Assembly: GCA_934096585.1 (NCBI GenBank) | Contig: CAKOMG010000008.1 | Coordinates: 1 to 64,000, forward strand | Length of the DNA: 64,000 bases | Reading direction: 5' to 3' | Origin: an uncultured Bacilli bacterium | Lineage (GTDB): Bacteria > Bacillota_I > Bacilli_A > ML615J-28 > CAG-698 | Shown here: positions 43,850 to 53,483 of the stretch, piece by piece | How positions within the stretch are numbered: position 1 is the stretch's first letter | Layout: each line of letters opens with the position of its first letter | Notes under the pieces: generated by a model | Told to the model about the DNA's origin: nothing | What the model saw: the letters and a program-made list of their open reading frames with translations, nothing else | The model's database searches: none | Program-made: the position numbers and the translations under genes

Positions 43850-44428
43850 TTATAAATTAAACATTGCTTTTGGAGTAAATATTATACCATAAGTATGACG
43901 TTTATAAGGAATATCCGTATACTCTTGCATTGTAATTAAATCTAAATATTTATCGCCAACCTTTATTGATGGAACTAATGCAGTACTAATTGTAGTTTTA
44001 ATTAGATATCCTCTTGTTTCACTTGGAATATTGGCAGCTTTGAAATGATTTTTGTAATTGTAAACATAGTGTCCTTCTGAATCTTTTTCAAATATCATAT
44101 GTCCATTTACTACATCTACTACTCTAGACCATGGACACTCACCTACGCTTTGCATATATAACTTATGTTGTAAGAAATTTTCTTGTTCCATAATTTTTAC
44201 ATAAATGAAATCATTATTTGAAAAGTCAACAACAAAATATTGTAACTTATCATCATTGTTATATAATGGTCTTAATTCATATGTTTCGCCATCTTTTAAA
44301 TATTTTTCTTCAATTATTTTTCTAACATTATTAGTATGCTCTTCATCAGTATAATATTTTGCTTTTTTACATCCTGATAAAGCAATCACGATAAAAATTA
44401 AACATAATAACCCTATTATTCTTTTCAT
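43850..44428 (-). CDS. Lipoprotein, paralogue B
   Basis: 192 residues from the ATG at 44428 (AAAGGAG 7 nt upstream; a frame to 44449 is rejected). Signal peptide with lipobox ALSGC. Same body as paralogue A with changes mainly in the middle (QENFLQHKLYMQSVGECPW) and at the C-terminus. Its upstream leader, promoter to start codon, is almost the same as that of paralogue C at 48750. Function not recognised. Confidence 0.75.
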   Translation of the reverse strand: MKRIIGLLCLIFIVIALSGCKKAKYYTDEEHTNNVRKIIEEKYLKDGETYELRPLYNNDDKLQYFVVDFSNNDFIYVKIMEQENFLQHKLYMQSVGECPWSRVVDVVNGHMIFEKDSEGHYVYNYKNHFKAANIPSETRGYLIKTTISTALVPSIKVGDKYLDLITMQEYTDIPYKRHTYGIIFTPKAMFNL

Positions 44429-44429
44429 A

Positions 44430-44595
44430 ATCTTCTCCTTTTCTTTCATTAGAATTTTTAACCTTTTATTATATTATTATATCAATATTATTTTTTTTAA
44501 TTACTCCTAAATTAAATGACTTAATATTAAATAAATTTTCATACTTTTCCTTCTCTTGTATTATCAGTATATCATAAAAGTAGACTATTGTATAT
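44430..44595 (-). repeat. Duplicated leader region, copy 1
   Basis: About 140 bp upstream of paralogue B match 48752-48917 almost base for base, including a promoter (TATACA, 17 bp, TATACT with TGA; -10 at 44566-44571) and a small frame. The duplication therefore carried its own expression signals. Confidence 0.75.
44507..44542 (-). CDS. Possible leader peptide upstream of paralogue B
   Basis: An 11-codon frame, MKIYLILSHLI, with AGAAGGAAA 5 nt before its ATG and about 25 nt after the promoter -10. The same start and ribosome site occur in the twin leader (13 codons). Only conservation between two recent duplicates supports it. Confidence 0.3.
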   Translation of the reverse strand: MKIYLILSHLI

Positions 44596-44597
44596 AA

Positions 44598-44650
44598 AAA
44601 TTTTAAATAAATAAAGTTGACTTATTAATTATAAATAAGCCAACTTTATT
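44598..44650 (-). terminator. Terminator of the cysteine protease gene
   Basis: A long stem (about 44610-44623 with 44636-44649, one G-T pair) followed by a T-rich stretch on the minus strand, directly after the protease stop. Confidence 0.78.
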
Positions 44651-44651
44651 T

Positions 44652-47600
44652 TTATTCTGTAATTGTTAAATGAATTTTTAAAAAAATTCTTCTATTTAGT
44701 TTATAATTACCCATAATTAATGCTTCACCTGGACCAGATGAACTCACCATATTATGATGCTCCATGTCTACTGTAATGTCATCTATTGGTTCTATATCCC
44801 ACACATAATAAGATATATATGGATATGGGCTATTTGAAAAATTCAATTCTAAAGTATATAATCCATTTTCACTTGAATATGAATAAGTCATATAACTTTC
44901 TATTATAATTTCATCTGTTTTAGTTTCTTTTAATATTGTTAAATCTTTTTTATATACAATAGATGGATCTTCTTTATTAACTGCATATATCGTTACGGAT
45001 GAATCATTATTTACTGGCATTGCTAATACAGTTCCATATCCTGATACTTTAGCTATATTATCATCACTTGAATACCAATCATATTCAAGTCTTGACATAG
45101 GATCATTTTCACGATCTTTAACCATTAAATACAAGTTTCTTGTAAAACCTTCTGTAATTGTACTTCCTTTTAATGAACCATTATTAAAAATAACTTCGCT
45201 TCCCAATTGGAATCCCTGTTTGTAAGCAGGATCAGTAACCAAGGTTCCTGATATATTTTGTTCTTGATCAACAAGTCGTTTTAATTCCAATTTAATAGTT
45301 ACATTATTTCTATTATTTAAATAACCAATATAATATGTTCCAGCATCTAAACACTTATAAAGAACACGATTTTTATCAGAATTATTAATATAAGTCATTG
45401 TATTTTTAACAACACAATAATATTCCTCATCACACCCTGGATCATGGTGCTTTTCTAAAATATATAAACTAATTAAATCAGTAAAGTTTCCGCTTATATT
45501 AATTTGTAGTTCAAATTTTGAGCGATGACTAATTGTAACTTCTTTGAAGTAACTATATAAAGTTTTATTACTAAACAATTCATTAGTAGTGGTGTTTGTT
45601 AATGATGATGCATAGTTAATATTATCAGACTCTACCTTTTCAATAGTAATTAATACAGGATCATAATCATTTGATGATAATTCAATATCAACATAATAAC
45701 TAGTGTTTGCAAAGTATACATACATTTCATTTTCATTTGTAAATGATGAAGATAAATTGTTTTTATCACTAAGTCCTATTCTATTTACCATCTCTTTTTT
45801 TCTATAATCATTATATATTTTTATACTTCCATCTTGATATGATGCATTAACACCAGCATCTAATTTTATTTTATAAAATCCAAAACTATCATTGATAAAA
45901 ACAAAGCATGCATGATTTTTATCATAAATAGTATTATGTAAATAAGATTTTATATTTGTTGTTCCTTCTTGCAATTCTACTCTATTAGCTCCCCATCTTA
46001 GAGTTATATTCATTTCGATTTGACCACCAGATGTATCACCACTAAATGATATTGATATATAATATGTATTTCGAGAAAAATAATAATTATATATATTATA
46101 ATTAATATCTATAAAATTCATATTACGATCATAAAGATTTATTAATACATCTTCTGAAGAAGTAGCAAGTATTTTATATGCTTTTGCACAATTAACATTT
46201 AGTTTATATAATTTATTATATCCAGCATTTAATGTTAAATTTTGACTAATATTATGTTCGCAATCAATTAATAATTCATCAATATTTTCTGATGGTTTAA
46301 TTATGTGCTTATAAGAATCCCAACTATAACCATTAACATAGTCAACTATTTTATTAGTTGGAACTATTATTTCAAGATCATCTGCACATTCATCAAATCC
46401 GTATAAACCTAAATCTGGAATATTATTTTTTGATTTTAATACTTCAATTCTTGATAAATTAGTACATCCATAAAACGCTTCTTTTCCTATGTATTCTATA
46501 AGACTAGGTATTATAATATTTGTAAAGCTTGAACAATTTTTAAATGCAGAAACTCCTATTCTCGTTAAATTATCTGGTAATGTAACATTTTCTAAATTTG
46601 TGCATCCTTCAAAGGCATTGTTACCTATATTGGTAACTGTATTTGGAATTGTAATACTTGTAAGGTTTGTGCAATTTTTAAAGGCACTTTTGCCTATATT
46701 GGTAACTGTATTTGGAATTGTAACATTAGTAAGACGCGTACACCCTTCAAAAGTATTATCATTAATACTATTAATTGTATTTGGTATAATTACACTTGTA
46801 AGGTTCACACAATCTTTAAATGCAGAATCTCCAATTGAAGTTAATTTTTTTTGCATTATTACTGTTTTTAAACTCGTACATCCTTCAAAAGAGCTTGTTC
46901 CTATATGTATTATGTTATTCGGCAAGTGTACAGCAAGAATTTTTGTACATCCTTTAAATGCGTTATCTCCTATATATTTAAGATTTGATGGCAATTGTAG
47001 CGATACTAAAGAAGAGCAATTTTCAAAAGCATTTGACCCAATTGTTGTAAGATTCATTGGGAAATTTATGTTAACAATATTAGTGCAATTTTTAAATGCA
47101 TTGTTGCCAATAGCTGTAATGGCAATATCATTAATATATGAAGGAATATTTACTCTATTTGGCAATGAAAAGTTTACTCCTATTATTGTTGATCCATCAG
47201 AGCTTAATTCATATAAGTCTTTTAGATCCGTACAATAACAAGCACATTTCACAATTCTATATTTATTATCAATAATTTCACCGGTATCTTTAAAATTATG
47301 TTCATGATCAACTGACATTCTAATTTGAAAACCAATGCAACTTGCTGGATACCATACATGAGCTGTTTCACTTTCCCCTCCATTATGTACAATAAACCCT
47401 TCTTCTCCGTTATAAGTTGCATATCCATAAGCAACTACAACATGAAAATTACTAGCTTGTGTTCCTATCGGATTACAACCTAATATTATAGGTTTTCCAT
47501 TGTTAATATCTTCTTTTGCTTTGTTACTATTAAAAAATCCAGGCTTAATTTTAACAGTATCTTTCGATAATTTTGAATAACTTTTTATAAATTCTAATGC

Positions 47601-48149
47601 TCCATCCGCAACTAAATTTATTGCTTGACCTAAACCATAAGCACCTGAAAACGAATTTAAATCCATTAATTCTTCATAAAATCCTACTTCTGTACCAATA
47701 CTAAATTTACCATAGCCTGTACCAACAGTTGTATTAATTTTAGGATTATCAACTACATTACGATAATCATCATTTAAATATCTTAAATTATTACCTCCAA
47801 GTTTAGGAATTAATCGTCCATCAGAATAATAATTGTGATAACCCATAAGCATTTGCATAGCAACAGTTGTACATGTTCCAGCTTCATTATCGCTTCCATC
47901 ATTTGCAGCATGATACGGATTTACTTTAAAATAATTGGCATTTTCAATATATTTTATATTTTCAAAGTTTTTAATGCCTATGGTGTCAATTATTTTATAT
48001 ATTATCTCTTCATCATCAGAAACATTAGAGTATATCTCAGTTTCATTAGTAACATCTACAGCCGCATTTGTTATTGGAATATTTATTATAGTAATTAATA
48101 TCAATAAAATTATAATTATTGTAATTTTGTTTAAATTCAAATGTTTCAT
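44652..48149 (-). CDS. Secreted cysteine protease with ten LRR_5 repeats
   Basis: 1165 residues. N-terminal signal peptide/anchor (about 8-30). Residues about 70-280 form a papain-like/C39-like peptidase: Cys in AGTCTTVAMQMLMGYHNYY, His in NFHVVVAYGY, Asn in VHNGGESETAHVW. Then ten 23-residue BspA-type LRR_5 repeats (about 330-575; pattern IGxxAFxxCxxLxxVxxPxx). The remaining half is beta-rich with repeated pre-peptidase-like blocks and an Ig/Big2-like module near 1020-1070 (DDNIAKVSGYGTVLAM). No LPxTG anchor. Probably a cell-surface or secreted adhesin-protease, flanked by three related lipoproteins. Confidence 0.85.
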   Translation of the reverse strand: MKHLNLNKITIIIILLILITIINIPITNAAVDVTNETEIYSNVSDDEEIIYKIIDTIGIKNFENIKYIENANYFKVNPYHAANDGSDNEAGTCTTVAMQMLMGYHNYYSDGRLIPKLGGNNLRYLNDDYRNVVDNPKINTTVGTGYGKFSIGTEVGFYEELMDLNSFSGAYGLGQAINLVADGALEFIKSYSKLSKDTVKIKPGFFNSNKAKEDINNGKPIILGCNPIGTQASNFHVVVAYGYATYNGEEGFIVHNGGESETAHVWYPASCIGFQIRMSVDHEHNFKDTGEIIDNKYRIVKCACYCTDLKDLYELSSDGSTIIGVNFSLPNRVNIPSYINDIAITAIGNNAFKNCTNIVNINFPMNLTTIGSNAFENCSSLVSLQLPSNLKYIGDNAFKGCTKILAVHLPNNIIHIGTSSFEGCTSLKTVIMQKKLTSIGDSAFKDCVNLTSVIIPNTINSINDNTFEGCTRLTNVTIPNTVTNIGKSAFKNCTNLTSITIPNTVTNIGNNAFEGCTNLENVTLPDNLTRIGVSAFKNCSSFTNIIIPSLIEYIGKEAFYGCTNLSRIEVLKSKNNIPDLGLYGFDECADDLEIIVPTNKIVDYVNGYSWDSYKHIIKPSENIDELLIDCEHNISQNLTLNAGYNKLYKLNVNCAKAYKILATSSEDVLINLYDRNMNFIDINYNIYNYYFSRNTYYISISFSGDTSGGQIEMNITLRWGANRVELQEGTTNIKSYLHNTIYDKNHACFVFINDSFGFYKIKLDAGVNASYQDGSIKIYNDYRKKEMVNRIGLSDKNNLSSSFTNENEMYVYFANTSYYVDIELSSNDYDPVLITIEKVESDNINYASSLTNTTTNELFSNKTLYSYFKEVTISHRSKFELQINISGNFTDLISLYILEKHHDPGCDEEYYCVVKNTMTYINNSDKNRVLYKCLDAGTYYIGYLNNRNNVTIKLELKRLVDQEQNISGTLVTDPAYKQGFQLGSEVIFNNGSLKGSTITEGFTRNLYLMVKDRENDPMSRLEYDWYSSDDNIAKVSGYGTVLAMPVNNDSSVTIYAVNKEDPSIVYKKDLTILKETKTDEIIIESYMTYSYSSENGLYTLELNFSNSPYPYISYYVWDIEPIDDITVDMEHHNMVSSSGPGEALIMGNYKLNRRIFLKIHLTITE

Positions 48150-48168
48150 AATAAGTTCCCTTCATATT

Positions 48169-48750
48169 TTATAATTTATATTTTGCTATAGGTGCAAAAT
48201 AAATACCTGAATAATGTTGTTTATAAGTAGAAACGCCATCATATTCTTGCATTGTAATTAAATCTAAATAATTATCACCAACTTTTATTGATGGAACTAA
48301 AGCAGAACTAATTATAGTTTTAATTAGATATCCTCTTGTGTCACTTGGTATATTGGCAACTTTAAAATGACTATTATAGTATAGAACAGGATTTCCTGAT
48401 TCATCTGTTTCACCTATCATTTGCCCATTTACAACATCTACTACTTTAAACCATGAGCCTCTTCTTGTATTTTTAATATATAAACTATGTAAATAATACT
48501 TTTCTTCATCCATTATTTCTATATAAAAGAAATCATTATTAGAAAAGTCAACAACAAAATATTGTAACTTATCATCATTGTTATATAATGGTCTTAATTC
48601 ATATGTTTCGCCATCTTTTAAATATTTTTCTTCAATTATTTTTCTAACATTATTAGTATGCTCTTCATCAGTATAATATTTTGCTTTTTTACATCCTGAT
48701 GAAGCAATCACGATAAAAATTAAACATAATAACCCTATTATTCGTTTCAT
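48169..48750 (-). CDS. Lipoprotein, paralogue C
   Basis: 193 residues from the ATG at 48750 (AAAGGAG 7 nt upstream). Lipobox ASSGC. The N-terminal 90 residues are almost identical to paralogue B, while the C-terminal part (DEEKYYLHSLYIK, SGIYFAPIAKYKL) is nearer to paralogue A, suggesting recombination among copies. It lies 19 bp before the cysteine protease gene with no terminator, so the two are likely one transcript from the promoter at 48888-48916. Confidence 0.78.
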   Translation of the reverse strand: MKRIIGLLCLIFIVIASSGCKKAKYYTDEEHTNNVRKIIEEKYLKDGETYELRPLYNNDDKLQYFVVDFSNNDFFYIEIMDEEKYYLHSLYIKNTRRGSWFKVVDVVNGQMIGETDESGNPVLYYNSHFKVANIPSDTRGYLIKTIISSALVPSIKVGDNYLDLITMQEYDGVSTYKQHYSGIYFAPIAKYKL

Positions 48751-48751
48751 A

Positions 48752-48917
48752 ATCTTCTCCTTTTCTTTCATTAGATTTTTTAACCTTTTATTATAATATT
48801 ATATCAATATTATTTCTTTTAATTACTCCAAAATTAAGTGACTTAATATTAAATAAATTTTCATACTTTTCCTTCTCTTGTACTATCAGTATATCATATA
48901 TATATATTCTTGTATAC
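48752..48917 (-). repeat. Duplicated leader region, copy 2
   Basis: Twin of 44430-44595. Promoter TATACA (48911-48916), 17-bp spacer, TATACT (48888-48893) with TGA, then the leader with the small frame 48823-48864. Small changes only. Confidence 0.75.
48823..48864 (-). CDS. Possible leader peptide upstream of paralogue C
   Basis: A 13-codon frame, MKIYLILSHLILE, with the same ribosome site as the frame at 44507. Stop codons differ between the copies but the start and coding bases are kept. Confidence 0.3.
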   Translation of the reverse strand: MKIYLILSHLILE

Positions 48918-48943
48918 TATAAATTTTTATAAATTTTTTTAGT

Positions 48944-48963
48944 CTTGTCGAAATTTGTCGAAA
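48944..48963 (+). promoter_or_regulatory. Two tandem Spo0A-box-like sequences
   Basis: CTTGTCGAAA followed directly by TTTGTCGAAA, with the second matching the 0A-box consensus TTTGTCRAAA exactly. They lie 28-47 bp upstream of the -35 of the paralogue C/protease promoter. The rest of the 48,751-49,144 gap has no gene. Confidence 0.45.
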
Positions 48964-49144
48964 AAGGTATGAAATGTATTCTTTTTTAAAAATGAATATG
49001 TTTATTTACAAAAATTAAAAATTCGATTTTTTGTTAATTTAAGTGACAAATTCCTACTTTTATTTTATATTTTTTTAATTTTGTTTTTTAAAATCCTTTA
49101 TAAAAAAAGCTAATAAAGTATAAATACCTTACTAGCTCTATTGT

Positions 49145-50992
49145 TTATAATTTTGTTTTTTCCATCTCTTCATTGATAAATTGATTTTTATATAAATTAT
49201 AATATTCTTTTTGTAACTTCAATAATTCCTTATGATTTCCTTGTTCAATAATTTCACCATCTTTAATAACTAAAATTAAATCCGCATTTTGAATCGTTGA
49301 AAGACGATGAGCGACAATGAAAGATGTTCTTCCTTTTAACATTTTATTAATTACATTTTGAATTAAAACTTCTGTTTCTGTATCTATTGAAGATGTAGCT
49401 TCATCAAGAATCAAAATGCGTGGATTAGCAATTAATGCTCTAGCAAATGAAATTAATTGTCTTTGTCCTTGTGATAATTTTGATCCACCTTCGCCAACAT
49501 TTGTTTCGTATTTATTTTCAAAATCATTAATAAATCCATCAGCACTTACTGCTTTTGCAGCTGCTATACATTCTTCATCTGTGGCATCTAATCTACCATA
49601 CCTAATGTTTTCCATAATAGTTCCATTAAATAGATGTGGTGTTTGTAATACATAACCTAAATTTTCATGTAACCAGCCAATTGAGCGTTCTTTATAATTT
49701 TTTCCATCAATTAAAATTTCTCCACTTGTTGGTTCATAGAATCTACAAATCAAATTCACAATTGTACTTTTTCCACTTCCTGTTGCACCAACTAATGCTA
49801 CACTAGTTCCTGCTTTAATATGTAAATTAAAGTCTTTAAGTACTGGTTCATTAGGAATATATGAAAAATTAACGTGATTAAAATCAATATCTCCAACTAA
49901 AGGCTCCCAGTTTTCTCTTTTTGGCTCTGTAATAGTTCCATACTGTTTAACTACTTCATCAGTATCTTTAATTTCTGGTTCTGTTTCAATCAGAGAAATT
50001 ATTCTTTCCGCAGATGCTTGTGCTTGTTGAAGCTCTGCAAGAATTCTTGCTATTTGCATAATTGGATCAAAGAACATTGTTGTGTAGTTGATAAACAAAT
50101 ACAATACAGAAACTGTAATAGTTAATGTTCCAAATTCACCTAACACAAATCCTGCACCTACTCTTAATGTTATAGCAACACCAACATAACCAAGTACTAG
50201 AATTAAAGGCCAAAATATAGATGATCTTATTACTGCTTTAATAGAATTCTTTTTCATATCAGAACATAACTCTTTAAACTCTTTTGCTTTTGTATCTTCC
50301 AAAACTAATGTTTTAGTTGTTTTAGTTCCTAATATTCCTTCATTATAAGCGCCAGTTATTTTTGAATTTATCTTTCTTACATTTCTATAGGCTTTTAAAA
50401 TTGATTTTCTAAAGTACATACAAATTAAAAATAGTAATGGAGTAAGAATTGTAATAATTAAAGCAAGTGGCCAGAATATAACATATAAAACTATTAATAT
50501 TCCTGTCATCGTTCCAATACCCCAAATAAAATCAACCATTCCCCATGATATAATTTCTGCTAACTTTCTTGAATCACTTGTTAAACGTGCCATAATCCAA
50601 CCAGCAGCTGTTTTATCATAATAACTAAATGGAAGTTCTTGTAATTTCAAGAATGCTTCTGTACGAAGTTCATCAGCAACTTCTACTTCAACTATTCCTG
50701 CCATATTGATGAAAGTATAAATAACACCCATATAAAGTAATGCTAATAATATATATATTCCAATATAAAGCCATGTTTTTTCAAATTGAGGGTTTTCTGA
50801 AAAGAAAACATCAATTACCTTTGAATTGACAATTGGAGTAACAATATCTAATGTAGCTAGTATTATTACTGAAATAATCATTATAATAATATTCTTTTTT
50901 CTTTTAAATACTTTATGTAATATTTTCTTCCAAACACCAGCACTAAATTTTTCTTCTTGTAACTCTTCTTGATATTCTTCCATATCTTCCAT
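49145..50992 (-). CDS. ABC exporter half-transporter, canonical-Walker-B subunit
   Basis: 615 residues. Transmembrane domain (about 20-345), then Walker A GATGSGKST, signature LSQGQRQ, Walker B ILILDEATS with catalytic Glu and VAHR switch. Overlaps the stop of its partner by 1 nt; AAGGAGG 8 nt before ATG lies in the partner's last codons. With the partner it should form a heterodimeric drug/peptide/lipid exporter. Acidic N-terminal extension (EDMEEYQEELQEE). Confidence 0.9.
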   Translation of the reverse strand: MEDMEEYQEELQEEKFSAGVWKKILHKVFKRKKNIIIMIISVIILATLDIVTPIVNSKVIDVFFSENPQFEKTWLYIGIYILLALLYMGVIYTFINMAGIVEVEVADELRTEAFLKLQELPFSYYDKTAAGWIMARLTSDSRKLAEIISWGMVDFIWGIGTMTGILIVLYVIFWPLALIITILTPLLFLICMYFRKSILKAYRNVRKINSKITGAYNEGILGTKTTKTLVLEDTKAKEFKELCSDMKKNSIKAVIRSSIFWPLILVLGYVGVAITLRVGAGFVLGEFGTLTITVSVLYLFINYTTMFFDPIMQIARILAELQQAQASAERIISLIETEPEIKDTDEVVKQYGTITEPKRENWEPLVGDIDFNHVNFSYIPNEPVLKDFNLHIKAGTSVALVGATGSGKSTIVNLICRFYEPTSGEILIDGKNYKERSIGWLHENLGYVLQTPHLFNGTIMENIRYGRLDATDEECIAAAKAVSADGFINDFENKYETNVGEGGSKLSQGQRQLISFARALIANPRILILDEATSSIDTETEVLIQNVINKMLKGRTSFIVAHRLSTIQNADLILVIKDGEIIEQGNHKELLKLQKEYYNLYKNQFINEEMEKTKL

Positions 50993-52824
50993 TATTCATT
51001 CACCTCCTTATCAACCATTTTCAAGAACTCACTTTCAAGTGCTCCTTGAATATCCCATAAGGATTTATATAAACCTGGTTTATGAGCTAACTCTTCATGT
51101 GTACCAATTTCTGATACTTTACCTTTTTCTAAAACTATAATTTTATCTGCTTCTTTTGCAGTTGTAATACGATGAGTGATAATAATAGATGTCATTTTTT
51201 CATCTCTTTGTTTTAAGGCATTACGAATTTGTAAATCTGTTTTTGTATCTAATGCACTTAAACTATCGTCAAATATTATTATTGGTTTGTTTAATACTAG
51301 CATTCTAGCAATAGCAATACGTTGCTTTTGCCCACCTGATAGTGTTGCTCCCTTTTCACCAACTAATGTATTATAGCCTTTATCAAAAGATAAAATATCT
51401 TTATGAATAGCAGCTGTTTCTGCAGCTTGATAAATTGAATCTTCGTTTGAATTTGGTGTTGCAATACTTATATTTTCATATATTGTTTTTGCATATAAAA
51501 ATGGATCTTGCAAGATTATACCTATATTTTCTCTTACATAATGTTTTTCAATATCTTTTAGTTCAACACCATCAATGGTTATACTACCTTTATCATAATC
51601 AAGCATTCTTACTAACATATTAACGATTGTTGACTTACCACTACCAGTTTTACCGACAATAGCTATTGTTTCACCTGACTTAATTTCAAAACTAACATCA
51701 TCTAATAAGTGTTTATCCGTATCATCAAATTTAAATGAAACATGATCAAATTTGATGTTTCCTGTTATAACTGGTTTTAATGTTCCGTTATTTTGGTATT
51801 CATCCGGTTTTGCAAGTATTTCATCAACTCTTCCTGCTGCTACTGTCGCTTTACCAAAATCGCCAATTATTCTTCCTAAACTTCTAATTGGATATACAAG
51901 CATAGCAATATATTCAATACATACTACTATATCACCTGTTGATAATCCGGTTTTAGCAAGATATATGCAGTATCCAATTGTTGCGGCATATTGAAGTAAA
52001 GTCATTCCATCACTAAATCCCCAATACATCGCCATTGCATGATTTAATTTAAAACTTTCAGTTTTAAATTTTTTACTTTTCTTATTAAATTTATCTATTT
52101 CATATTTTTCTCTAGCAAATGCTTTAACAACACGTACACCATTAACACTTTCTTGAAGTGCTATTGTCATATCAGATTCATATTCTTCTACTTCTTCAAA
52201 CTTCTTTTTAACATATCTAAAGTAAATAAAGCTTGTTGAAACAGTAATTGGTAATACACATAATGTAATAAACATAATATTTATATTAATGTTTGCCATT
52301 TGCAATGCACCTGCAACAAATGATGCAAAAATATACAAAATTTCTGGCAATTGTGTACTTATGAAACTTTTGATTGTGTCAATATCCGATGTACATCTTT
52401 GAATTAAATCTCCTGTATCTACGGAGCTATGATATGAGTATGATAAATTCTGAATATGATTATAAAGTTTGGTACGCATATCATATGCTATTCCTTCAGC
52501 AAACATTCCTTTTAATGTTCCGTTTAAGAACATTAATGCTCCTCGAATCAATTGATAAATTACAAGCACTACACCAACTGCTAATACACTTTCTAAACCT
52601 TCAAATGAAGCAAAGAAATTAATTAAAAATTGGGGTAAAGTATTTGAAGCATCAGGGTTGGGTTCAAGAACATAATCAAATACATATTTTATAAATTGAG
52701 GAACATAGGAATATGTAACTGGGACTACGATTGTTATAATCATAATCATAATAAGTAAGACCAAATGTGGTTTTGCCCATTTAAATAATTTGGACAAACT
52801 ACTTTTGGATTTTTTTCTTTCCAT
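50992..52824 (-). CDS. ABC exporter half-transporter, degenerate-Walker-B subunit
   Basis: 610 residues. Transmembrane domain (about 12-330), Walker A GKTGSGKST, canonical signature LSGGQKQR, but Walker B IIIFDDSLS with Asp in place of the catalytic Glu; the switch His is kept (THR). First gene of the pair, with AGGAGG before ATG, and under a promoter carrying a perfect 20-bp palindrome. The division of canonical and degenerate motifs matches the pair at 1-4.5 kb, but sequence outside motifs differs. Confidence 0.9.
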   Translation of the reverse strand: MERKKSKSSLSKLFKWAKPHLVLLIMIMIITIVVPVTYSYVPQFIKYVFDYVLEPNPDASNTLPQFLINFFASFEGLESVLAVGVVLVIYQLIRGALMFLNGTLKGMFAEGIAYDMRTKLYNHIQNLSYSYHSSVDTGDLIQRCTSDIDTIKSFISTQLPEILYIFASFVAGALQMANININIMFITLCVLPITVSTSFIYFRYVKKKFEEVEEYESDMTIALQESVNGVRVVKAFAREKYEIDKFNKKSKKFKTESFKLNHAMAMYWGFSDGMTLLQYAATIGYCIYLAKTGLSTGDIVVCIEYIAMLVYPIRSLGRIIGDFGKATVAAGRVDEILAKPDEYQNNGTLKPVITGNIKFDHVSFKFDDTDKHLLDDVSFEIKSGETIAIVGKTGSGKSTIVNMLVRMLDYDKGSITIDGVELKDIEKHYVRENIGIILQDPFLYAKTIYENISIATPNSNEDSIYQAAETAAIHKDILSFDKGYNTLVGEKGATLSGGQKQRIAIARMLVLNKPIIIFDDSLSALDTKTDLQIRNALKQRDEKMTSIIITHRITTAKEADKIIVLEKGKVSEIGTHEELAHKPGLYKSLWDIQGALESEFLKMVDKEVNE

Positions 52825-52838
52825 ATTCTACCTCCTAA

Positions 52839-52858
52839 CTAAATGCATAAGCATTTAG
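52839..52858. promoter_or_regulatory. Perfect palindromic operator before ABC pair
   Basis: CTAAATGC-ATAA-GCATTTAG, a perfect 8-bp dyad around 4 bp, covering the expected transcription start and ending 15 bp before the start codon. The form suits MarR-type repressors, which often control such exporters; no such regulator gene is nearby. Confidence 0.75.
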
Positions 52859-52861
52859 ACG

Positions 52862-52890
52862 ATTATATCATATAAAGTATTTAAAAGCAA
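52862..52890 (-). promoter_or_regulatory. Promoter of the second ABC operon
   Basis: Minus strand: TTGCTT (52885-52890), 17-bp spacer, TATAAT (52862-52867) with TGA upstream. Confidence 0.8.
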
Positions 52891-52901
52891 GAAGTAATTG
52901 T

Positions 52902-53450
52902 TTACCTCTTGCACTTAACACATTCTTTGAGTAATATTACTGATATAATTAATATTGTAACTATCATTATATCTTTAATTTTATCTATTACCATTATTAT
53001 ATAATCAATGTTATTTGCGAATGCATATCCTAATATAATAAGAAAAGAATTATAAATAAAAATGCCAATAAATGAATAAATAAAAAACTTTAGAAATTTT
53101 TGTTTATTTATTCCTGATACTAAGGAAATATAAATTCTAACTATTGGAATAAACCTTCCAATTAAAACTGATATGTTTTGATGTTTTTCATAATAATCAA
53201 ATGCCTTTAAAATCTTTTTTGATTTTATGTTTTCTTTTTTAATTCTCTTTCCTATTATATATAATATTATAGATGCAATGAATGATATGCAATTTATAAT
53301 AACAATATTCCATAGGCTAAAATGATAATCATTTAAATAGCAACCAAATAATGGCATTATTATTTCACAAGGAATTGGAATTCCTAAAAATGTAAAAAAG
53401 GTGACAATATAAAAAAATAAAAAACCATACTTTTCAATTAATATATTCAT
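52902..53450 (-). CDS. DedA-family membrane protein
   Basis: 182 residues, five or so membrane segments. DedA/SNARE-assoc signatures: GIPIPCEIIMPLFGCYL near the N-terminus and IGRFIPIVRIYISLVSGINK in the middle (the GRFxPxxR motif). Family members act in membrane lipid recycling, including undecaprenyl-phosphate transport. No obvious ribosome site; follows the acetyltransferase gene by 33 bp. Confidence 0.85.
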   Translation of the reverse strand: MNILIEKYGFLFFYIVTFFTFLGIPIPCEIIMPLFGCYLNDYHFSLWNIVIINCISFIASIILYIIGKRIKKENIKSKKILKAFDYYEKHQNISVLIGRFIPIVRIYISLVSGINKQKFLKFFIYSFIGIFIYNSFLIILGYAFANNIDYIIMVIDKIKDIMIVTILIISVILLKECVKCKR

Positions 53451-53483
53451 AATTAATTATATGTATGGTTTTTATTTTTATTA

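Noticed and set aside
46489..47238. Plus-strand 249-codon frame inside the LRR protease gene
   Set aside because: It is the reverse reading of the LRR_5 repeats; no ribosome site, and the repetitive composition mirrors the real gene.
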